Assembly: GCA_905221615.1 (NCBI GenBank)
Contig: CAJNDT010002857.1
Location: 434,001 to 498,000, forward strand
Length of the DNA stretch: 64,000 nt
Reading direction: 5' to 3'
From: Symbiodinium sp. CCMP2592
Taxonomy: Eukaryota; Sar; Dinophyceae; Suessiales; Symbiodiniaceae
The translations under genes were made by a program, and so were the position numbers. The notes below the pieces were generated by a model. The model saw nothing but the letters and a program-made list of their open reading frames with translations, made no database searches and had not been told where the DNA came from. Every line of letters begins with the position of its first letter. Position 1 is the stretch's first letter. Below are positions 59,205 through 64,000 of this stretch, piece by piece.

Positions 59205-59520
59205 GTGTTCATAGAGTGAACTACATCAAGTCAAGTGCGTGGTACATAGATGACTCCATGACTCTATGACTCTTTCTCACTCTGACGCTATGACTCTATA
59301 ACACTATGACTCTATGATTCTGTCTCACTGTGACTCTATGACTCTATATGACTCTATGACTCTTTGAACTATGACTTGTGCTTGACATGTACTCGACTCT
59401 ATTTCTCGATGACTCTATGAACTATGACTTGTACGACTCTTGACTGTATGTGACACTCCGACTCTGTGACTCCGTGCTTTTGACTCGGTGACTCTATGAC
59501 CCTATACACTGGATTGTATG
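59205..59520 (+). repeat. Degenerate GACTCTATGACT repeats
   Basis: Same basic unit as at 57230, on the other side of the satellite block, in the same orientation. Confidence 0.9.
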
Positions 59521-59524
59521 ACGT

Positions 59525-60070
59525 AGCGCAACACTCTTCGCTGATGATGCTTTCGGGCCAATTGTCTTCTAGTTAAGGGGAGCCTTTTTAGGGTTGCTGA
59601 AGTGTTCAGGGTTCCTAAACGGGGCTTTTGGCTCTTATTCGTGTTCCATAGCATCTTTTGGCGACATTGAGCACCTTCTTAGGGTTCTTAAGGGCTTAGG
59701 GCTCTTAAGGTTTCATGGTCTGCAAAAGGGGTTCAGGGGTTCCATGCACCCTTGCAGCTCTGTGCAGTTTGAAGGGAGCCTCTTAGGGTTCTGAAACCCA
59801 GAAATTCTGGGAGGATTCTACGGACCCTGGCAGCTTGTTTCAGCAGGGTTTCCACAAGGGTGCTATGGACCCCTGCAGCTTTGATCTGTTTGGCTTCGTT
59901 TGAGGGCTCAGGGTTTGGAAGTTTAGGGGCTTAGGGGTTCAGGATGTGCAGTTGTTGGTGGTCCAGGCTTTAGGGTTTAGGGTGCTTCAGGGCATTTTGC
60001 AAGGTTGTACAGACTCCTTCCTTTGGGGTTTTGGGTAGCCACACAGGACCTGCTTTACAACATAACCCTG
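59525..60070. other. No supported gene
   Basis: TTAGGG-rich low-information sequence with recurring 'AGGGGTTC' phrases. No coding island. Confidence 0.4.
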
Positions 60071-60073
60071 ACC

Positions 60074-60190
60074 CAGACCCCCGGCAGGATCCAAAAAGTA
60101 GATCCCTTAATGGTGGTTCCTATAAAGTCCCCTGAGTAGTATAGGGCCCCAAATTAGGGGATCTACTTTCTAGATCCTCCCGGGGGTCTG
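60074..60190. repeat. Unclassified palindromic element
   Basis: CAGACCCCCGGCAGGATCC...AAGTAGATCCC and GGGATCTACTTTCTAGATCC...GGGGGTCTG; single copy here. Confidence 0.85.
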
Positions 60191-60261
60191 GGGATGCCTG
60201 CACAAGAACGGACGAGGATCGTCTCCAGCCCCCAAACTTCACGAGTGTTAGCCTGATCTGT

Positions 60262-60370
60262 TAGAAGCTGCCCCCACCCTGTAATAGTGGTATAATAGGA
60301 ATATAATAGGGCCCTAATATAATCCTATATAATCCTCATAGTCACTATTACAGGGTGGGGGCAGCTTCTA
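60262..60370. repeat. MITE family E, complete
   Basis: TAGAAGCTGCCCCCACCCTG and CAGGGTGGGGGCAGCTTCTA, perfect 20-bp arms; inner AATAGTGGTATAATAGG / CATAGTCACTATTA. Confidence 0.95.
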
Positions 60371-60597
60371 ACTGATCTGGATCAAACACTCAGCCGTTAC
60401 AGCTTTACGGCAAGCCATAGAGATAGGTTTATGCGCGCCTTGTTGGGTCTTCGGCCTGCAACTTCATGTAGCAGCAATAATACACTTATGTGCTGCACAA
60501 CCTGTTACGAAAGACCTGTAGAACGCTTTGCAAAACTCCTCCGCTTGCAGGGCATGCCCGGAAACCCCACGAAACGAACTGCGTCGACACCCTTATT

Positions 60598-60726
60598 CAA
60601 GGGTAAAAGAAGGGACTCTTCATAAGGACCCCTCGGTATATACCCTTAATAAAGCCAGTATATACCCATTATATAGCCCATTAGACGGTAGGGGTCCTTA
60701 TTAAGGGTCCCTCCTTTTCCCCTTTG
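60598..60726 (-). repeat. MITE family O
   Basis: TCAAGGGTAAAAGAAGGGAC and AGGGTCCCTCCTTTTCCCCT, with TATATAGCCCATTAGACGG, the reverse of the 31.0 and 31.5 kb copies. Confidence 0.85.
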
Positions 60727-60937
60727 ACCTTATAGACCCTGCTCAACCCTAAACAATAAAGCCTGCACCCAAACCTTAAGTCCTCCGAGCCTTATGCCTG
60801 GAACCCTATAAAATCCTTTAAAACCCTGTAGAACCCGATAAAACCCTATAGAGCCCTATAGAAAGCCATAGAACCTTTATAATAACCATTGTAGTATCAC
60901 TCCCCGCACTACGCCCCAATAGAAAGTGAGGTGTCCC

Positions 60938-61020
60938 ATACTATTTTTGGTGGGTCCTTATTACAACTATAGTCTAACGGGCCCCAGAAGCATATTCTGA
61001 TTATTAAGGCCTCTATCTTA
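60938..61020 (+). repeat. MITE family G
   Basis: CTATTTTTGGTGGGTCCTTA, CTAACGGGCCCCAGAAGC, TTATTAAGGCCTCTAT. Confidence 0.75.
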
Positions 61021-61055
61021 CCTGGGACCCTAAACCCAGCCGGAAAGAAAGTAAG

Positions 61056-61097
61056 GTGGTGCTGGGCACCCACCTCAGCCTCCTGGCCTTCTCCGGG
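61056..61097 (+). CDS. EEP-family gene, candidate exon VVLGTHLS
   Basis: GTAAG|GTG acceptor and GGG|GTTCTG donor; fourteen codons VVLGTHLSLLAFSG, phase 0 at both ends. VV..THLS is the strand with the conserved THL of EEP nucleases and lies in the expected place between the DGVAIFW and MDANSHPE exons. The acceptor has a weak pyrimidine tract. Confidence 0.5.
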
Positions 61098-61264
61098 GTT
61101 CTGGAAGTTAGAATTGCAGAGCTTCTGAGGGGGGGTTTAGTGGTTTACATTTGAGGCCTTTAGGCCCTTGGGGGCGTCGGGTTCCTGGATGCTTCTGTTT
61201 TTAAGGCATTAAGTCCTGTAGTAGACTAATTCGGGCTAATGCGGAAGCTAGTGTAGGCTTTGCT

Positions 61265-61759
61265 TTGCAGCTTAGCTTGCCAAATTTAGCAGGTTCGTGG
61301 AGCCCCAAGCTAACAAGCCAAGCCAGGGCCCTGTGGAAGGAATGCCATGCGCTTTCGGCTACGCCCGCTGCGGGCACGGCGGTTCCTCAGGTCTCCACTG
61401 CTGGAGCTTCGGAATCGAGTTGGACGGAGGTTTTTCCGAAGAAATTGTTTTCGGACAAAGTCCACGAGATGGTGCGTCGCTTCAAGGCACGGTCTCCATC
61501 GGAGCCGCTGTCTTCCGATGCGATGCCTAACCCGCGATTGTTCGCTCTTGTCTCGAAACAGATCCAAGATCGCGAGTGGAAATACATTCCTTGGAAACTT
61601 CGTATGTCGCAGGAGTTGTACAAGCAGCCGGCCATGACAAGGCCGCACAAGCAGCCTCGCCGTGAGACTCTTTGGTACGATGAAGTGCCGAGTCGTGAGC
61701 TCCCTTCGGTCGGTATGGGAAAGGCTTTCGCGATAGCGCTGTGCGGTGGTGCACACTGA
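61265..61759 (+). CDS. Hypothetical protein segment, possibly retroelement-derived
   Basis: A 164-codon frame following TTTGCTTTGCAG, perhaps an exon. From residue about 60 it looks genuine: FSDKVHEMVRRFKARSPSEP, MPNPRLFALVSKQ, REWKYIPWKLRMSQE, YDEVPSRELP, then a stop after CGGAH. No catalytic motif. From memory it resembles regions of dinoflagellate retrotransposon polyproteins; I cannot verify that. It lies inside an EEP intron. Frames on the other strand are shadows. Confidence 0.5.
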   Translation: MQLSLPNLAGSWSPKLTSQARALWKECHALSATPAAGTAVPQVSTAGASESSWTEVFPKKLFSDKVHEMVRRFKARSPSEPLSSDAMPNPRLFALVSKQIQDREWKYIPWKLRMSQELYKQPAMTRPHKQPRRETLWYDEVPSRELPSVGMGKAFAIALCGGAH

Positions 61760-61764
61760 GGTGG

Positions 61765-62340
61765 GTGCATAGGCTCTCCGGGTCAAGTATGGAGAGGCTG
61801 CGCAAAACGTCGAGATAAAGTACATGACGCATGCATACATTGAAGCCGACAGATGCAGGGAAAAAACTACTTGAGGGATGCTCATATTCAGGATCATCTC
61901 ATTATGCTTGTGGTTCGGCGACAACTTAACTGTACGAGAGAATGTAATGGTCATAAAGGCCTGTATACCATCGAACCCCCTTGCAAAACCCTTTCGAAAG
62001 AAGCCTCTGTTTATTCACGCCACCGGCAAGCTCCCAGAGTTTCAGGGCTTAGAGTGTAGAGCTTGCAAAAGCGCTTCAGGTAGGCTTCAGGGTATAGGGG
62101 TGCAAGGGGTTAGGGTTTAGGTTTGTTTACGCAGGATTTACGAGCAGGATGTACGGATGTCTCAAGGTTATCCTAATGGGAAAGGTTTCGCGAGTGACGG
62201 TCGTCGGGTTGTTGCTGCGTGAAGGTTTGGAGGAGTTGTCATGCCAGGATTGTTCTACATTCGCCTACGAGGGTTCTGGGTTCATGGGGTTCAGGAAGTT
62301 TAGGGCCTGCAACCAAAAACATTACTTGTCCTGAAGAGTT
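61765..62340. other. No supported gene
   Basis: Several 60-80-codon frames on the + strand lack motifs. TTTAGGG occurs near 62115. Confidence 0.35.
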
Positions 62341-62346
62341 CCCCAG

Positions 62347-62449
62347 TGTTGATGATAGAAATCCTGCATTACCTTAAGGACCCTAAACTCTGGGACTTAT
62401 GGTATATTCCTCATAATGGGTCATGCAGGATTTATACCATCAACCGTAG
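62347..62449. repeat. MITE family F
   Basis: TGTTGATGATAGAAATCCTG and CAGGATTTATACCATCAAC; CATTACCTTAAGGACCC inside. Confidence 0.9.
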
Positions 62450-62577
62450 CACTGACTGTAACATGGCTACAACAGAAGCCTCCCGCCTCCGACAACACAC
62501 CAGTCGTCTAGGTCCCTGTTTCTGTGTAGTGGAGTAAGTAGCCTTCAGCCTTCTTCGATTACCATAATCTGTTTGAT

Positions 62578-62692
62578 ATAGGGGCTTGAATAATTACAAA
62601 TGCTATTTGAGGGGGTTCCTTAATCAAAGTAGAATATAATGGGCTTCTAAACTAAACCCTATTCTAATCATGAAGGCCCTATCCACTATAGT
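62578..62692 (+). repeat. MITE family G
   Basis: ATAGGGGCTTGAATAATTAC and CTAATCATGAAGGCCCTAT. Confidence 0.8.
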
Positions 62693-62798
62693 ACAATAAT
62701 CCGTCTAGAGCCCCGTGAGGACTCGAGGATGTGTTGAACCAAGTTGGAATTAAGTAAGGATTCGACGAGAGTTTCCGGGACGAAAGCATAACCTTAGG

Positions 62799-62925
62799 TA
62801 TTGGGAGGGCCGGGGGACTTAGTAAGTAGGTAAGAAAACTGGTAAGTATCCTAAAAGGGTCCTGAGTAGGGTTATGACACTTTATTTAAACGTCCATAAA
62901 ATAACTACTTAGTCCCCCCCCGTAT
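62799..62925. repeat. MITE family C, diverged
   Basis: ATTGGGAGGGCCGGGGGACT and ACTTAGTCCCCCCCCGTAT. Confidence 0.75.
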
Positions 62926-63025
62926 GATAAAGGTTAGCCCAAAGCCTAATGAAGCCGCTCCCCGAAACCAGCCCCGGCCTTCGCAGCTAGGGCTCTTCAG
63001 TAGTAGGGCGTTGGGGGAGGGAACC

Positions 63026-63069
63026 TAGGACTACAAAAAGGGGAATAAGGGTACTACTAGGCATCCGAA
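63026..63069 (-). repeat. MITE family D, half copy
   Basis: CCTAGGACTACAAAAAGGGG and GGGTACTACTAGGCATCC. Confidence 0.75.
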
Positions 63070-63217
63070 TATACCCTAAAGTCCGAAAGTCATCCAGAGG
63101 TTCGGGCGAAGAACCAAAGGATGAAGAAGAGCGCTTAAGTTCTGAGCTTCTCTGTGAAGGCTCCTGCTGCGGCTCAGGAGTTCTTTAGGGCTTCCTTGGC
63201 GCAAAGGGTTTAGGGTT

Positions 63218-63346
63218 TACTTGTAAGGTCGGGGGACTTAGTAACTGGTTATTTTACGGAGTTTTAAGTACCATAGCCCCAATTAGAGTCCCTTTTAGGG
63301 TACTTATAAGTCTACTTACTACCTAAGTCCCCCGACCCTCCAAGTA
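63218..63346. repeat. MITE family C, GGTCGGGGGAC subtype
   Basis: TTACTTGTAAGGTCGGGGGA and TCCCCCGACCCTCCAAGTA; same GGG-CGG variant as the 62799 copy. Confidence 0.9.
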
Positions 63347-63524
63347 GAGGGGTCTTTTGCATGATGTCGGCTGCACAGTGCCGGCATGAACTAGGGATGT
63401 GCAGTCGCATGTCGAAAGCTGTCTTCGCTGTGTTGCATAGGACAGTTGCATGAAGCAACCTCTCCGTTCTTGGCTTGTCTGTTCTACCCAGTAAGGCAGC
63501 ATTCCTCCGATCATGCCAGCTTTC

Positions 63525-63630
63525 CTACGGTTGATGATATAAATCCTGCATGACCCATAATAAGGAATATACCATAATTCCCATAGTTTGGGGTCCTCAA
63601 GGTAATGCAGGATTTATATCATCAACCGTA
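63525..63630 (-). repeat. MITE family F, nearly perfect
   Basis: TACGGTTGATGATATAAATC and GATTTATATCATCAACCGTA, perfect 20-bp arms. Ends 17 bp before the next exon. Confidence 0.95.
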
Positions 63631-63647
63631 CCATTTCCCACTGTCAG

Positions 63648-63751
63648 GTGGCCTCATACCGGCCATCAAAGAACTCCGTGGTTCGGGTGAGAACCTGGTC
63701 GTTTGCATGGATGCCAACTCGCACCCGGAGACGAAGCCGCCCGGTGACTGG
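63648..63751 (+). CDS. EEP-family gene, exon with MDANSHPE
   Basis: CACTGTCAG|GT acceptor and TGG|GTTTGT donor. Two bases complete Gly, then GLIPAIKELRGSGENL and VVCMDANSHPETKPPGDW. VV-(C/G)-x-D-x-N-x-x-P is the Asp-x-Asn motif that binds the phosphate and metal in EEP enzymes; MDANSHP is a clear version. The exon is boxed in by MITEs F (17 bp upstream) and K (5 bp downstream). The rest of the domain lies beyond the window. Confidence 0.75.
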
Positions 63752-63756
63752 GTTTG

Positions 63757-63870
63757 TTAACTACTATTTGCTTAAGAAACCACCAAAAAAATTAAATAAT
63801 AATCCCTATATTACCCCCATAAGGAATATATTTTTCATTTTTTGGGGGTTCTTAAGCAAATAGTAGTTAA
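63757..63870. repeat. MITE family K
   Basis: TTAACTACTATTTGCTTAAG and CTTAAGCAAATAGTAGTTAA, perfect 20-bp arms, 5 bp downstream of a donor site. Confidence 0.95.
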
Positions 63871-64000
63871 GGAAGCTACTTTGCCTTTCTAGGTGTCTGT
63901 AGCAAACAATATGGTTTCCTTAGTATAATAGCTTGAATTCAATTTACCACAATAGGGCTCTATAGCAAAGTATATGGTTGCCATATTATGGTAACTTAAA

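Larger units (their letters stand above)
43693..63751 (+). other. Split EEP (CCR4/nocturnin-like) phosphodiesterase gene, partial locus
   Basis: Whole-locus entry for the exons listed separately. Read in order they give an endonuclease/exonuclease/phosphatase fold: ...PDILVFT + EVDHYDDF (catalytic Glu region), LRELGH, AFLPHLAS, DGVAIFWK, TYPGK-R-GGKGFVK, VVLGTHLS (His-containing strand) and VVCMDANSHPE (Asp-x-Asn). The family hydrolyses phosphodiester bonds; the nearest eukaryotic relatives are mRNA deadenylases (CCR4, nocturnin, Angel), but substrate cannot be told from sequence. The C-terminal SDH motif must lie beyond the right edge. Introns run from 320 bp to several kb. At least one exon is still unassigned between 54.5 and 61.1 kb. 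Confidence 0.65.

Noticed and set aside
61310-61954. 214-codon minus-strand frame
   Set aside because: Antisense to the better plus-strand frame at 61265-61759 and without motifs.

Overview
The window looks like nuclear DNA of a dinoflagellate, most likely of the Symbiodinium/Suessiales type. Four things point there: a PPR gene built from the 'ISACEKG..QWQ.A..LF' repeat common in dinoflagellates; small exons ending at GT, GC or GA donors and starting at AG|G acceptors; scattered TTTAGGG/CCCTAAA telomere-type heptamers; and no bacterial operon, tRNA, rRNA or CRISPR signal. The species call is an inference.

Left part (1-33 kb): a lysine-rich satellite at the edge (1-1010), then mostly intron-like DNA packed with short palindromic MITE-like elements, telomere-like heptamers and AT microsatellites. 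Scattered in it, all on the + strand, are exon-sized coding islands. The clearest chains splice in phase: 1847-1886 to 3741-3824 (Met/Pro-rich), and 6026-6078 to 6279-6310 to 6550-6611. Further islands up to about 18 kb encode Ala/Lys/Pro and Ser/Asp segments. I could not name this gene or genes.

Middle (33.5-35 kb): a PPR gene with a tiny first exon, a 160-bp intron holding a MITE, and one large exon of seven 35-residue repeats. Decayed repeats follow its stop codon.

Right part (39-64 kb): the best multi-exon gene. At least twelve small + strand exons between 43.7 kb and the right edge read in order as an endonuclease/exonuclease/phosphatase (EEP, CCR4/nocturnin-like) protein: PDIL then EVDHYDDF, DGVAIFWK, THLS, and VCMDANSHPE. 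Most junctions that can be tested agree in phase. Exons from 39.0 kb may be its 5' part, and the gene runs off the right edge. An intronless BTB-domain gene like BTBD9 (46.7-47.9 kb), with a frameshift before its discoidin-like C-terminal part, sits inside one of its introns on the same strand.

The non-coding DNA holds about 85 copies of some 18 families of roughly 70-130 bp inverted-repeat elements, labelled A-S here. Some are nested in each other, and several begin or end within 5-20 bp of a splice site. This suggests introner-like elements that create or fill introns. Other repeats are a 2.3-kb composite satellite block at 57.2-59.5 kb, a G51 homopolymer, and opposed AGT/ACT arrays. All exon calls were read by eye without transcript support.
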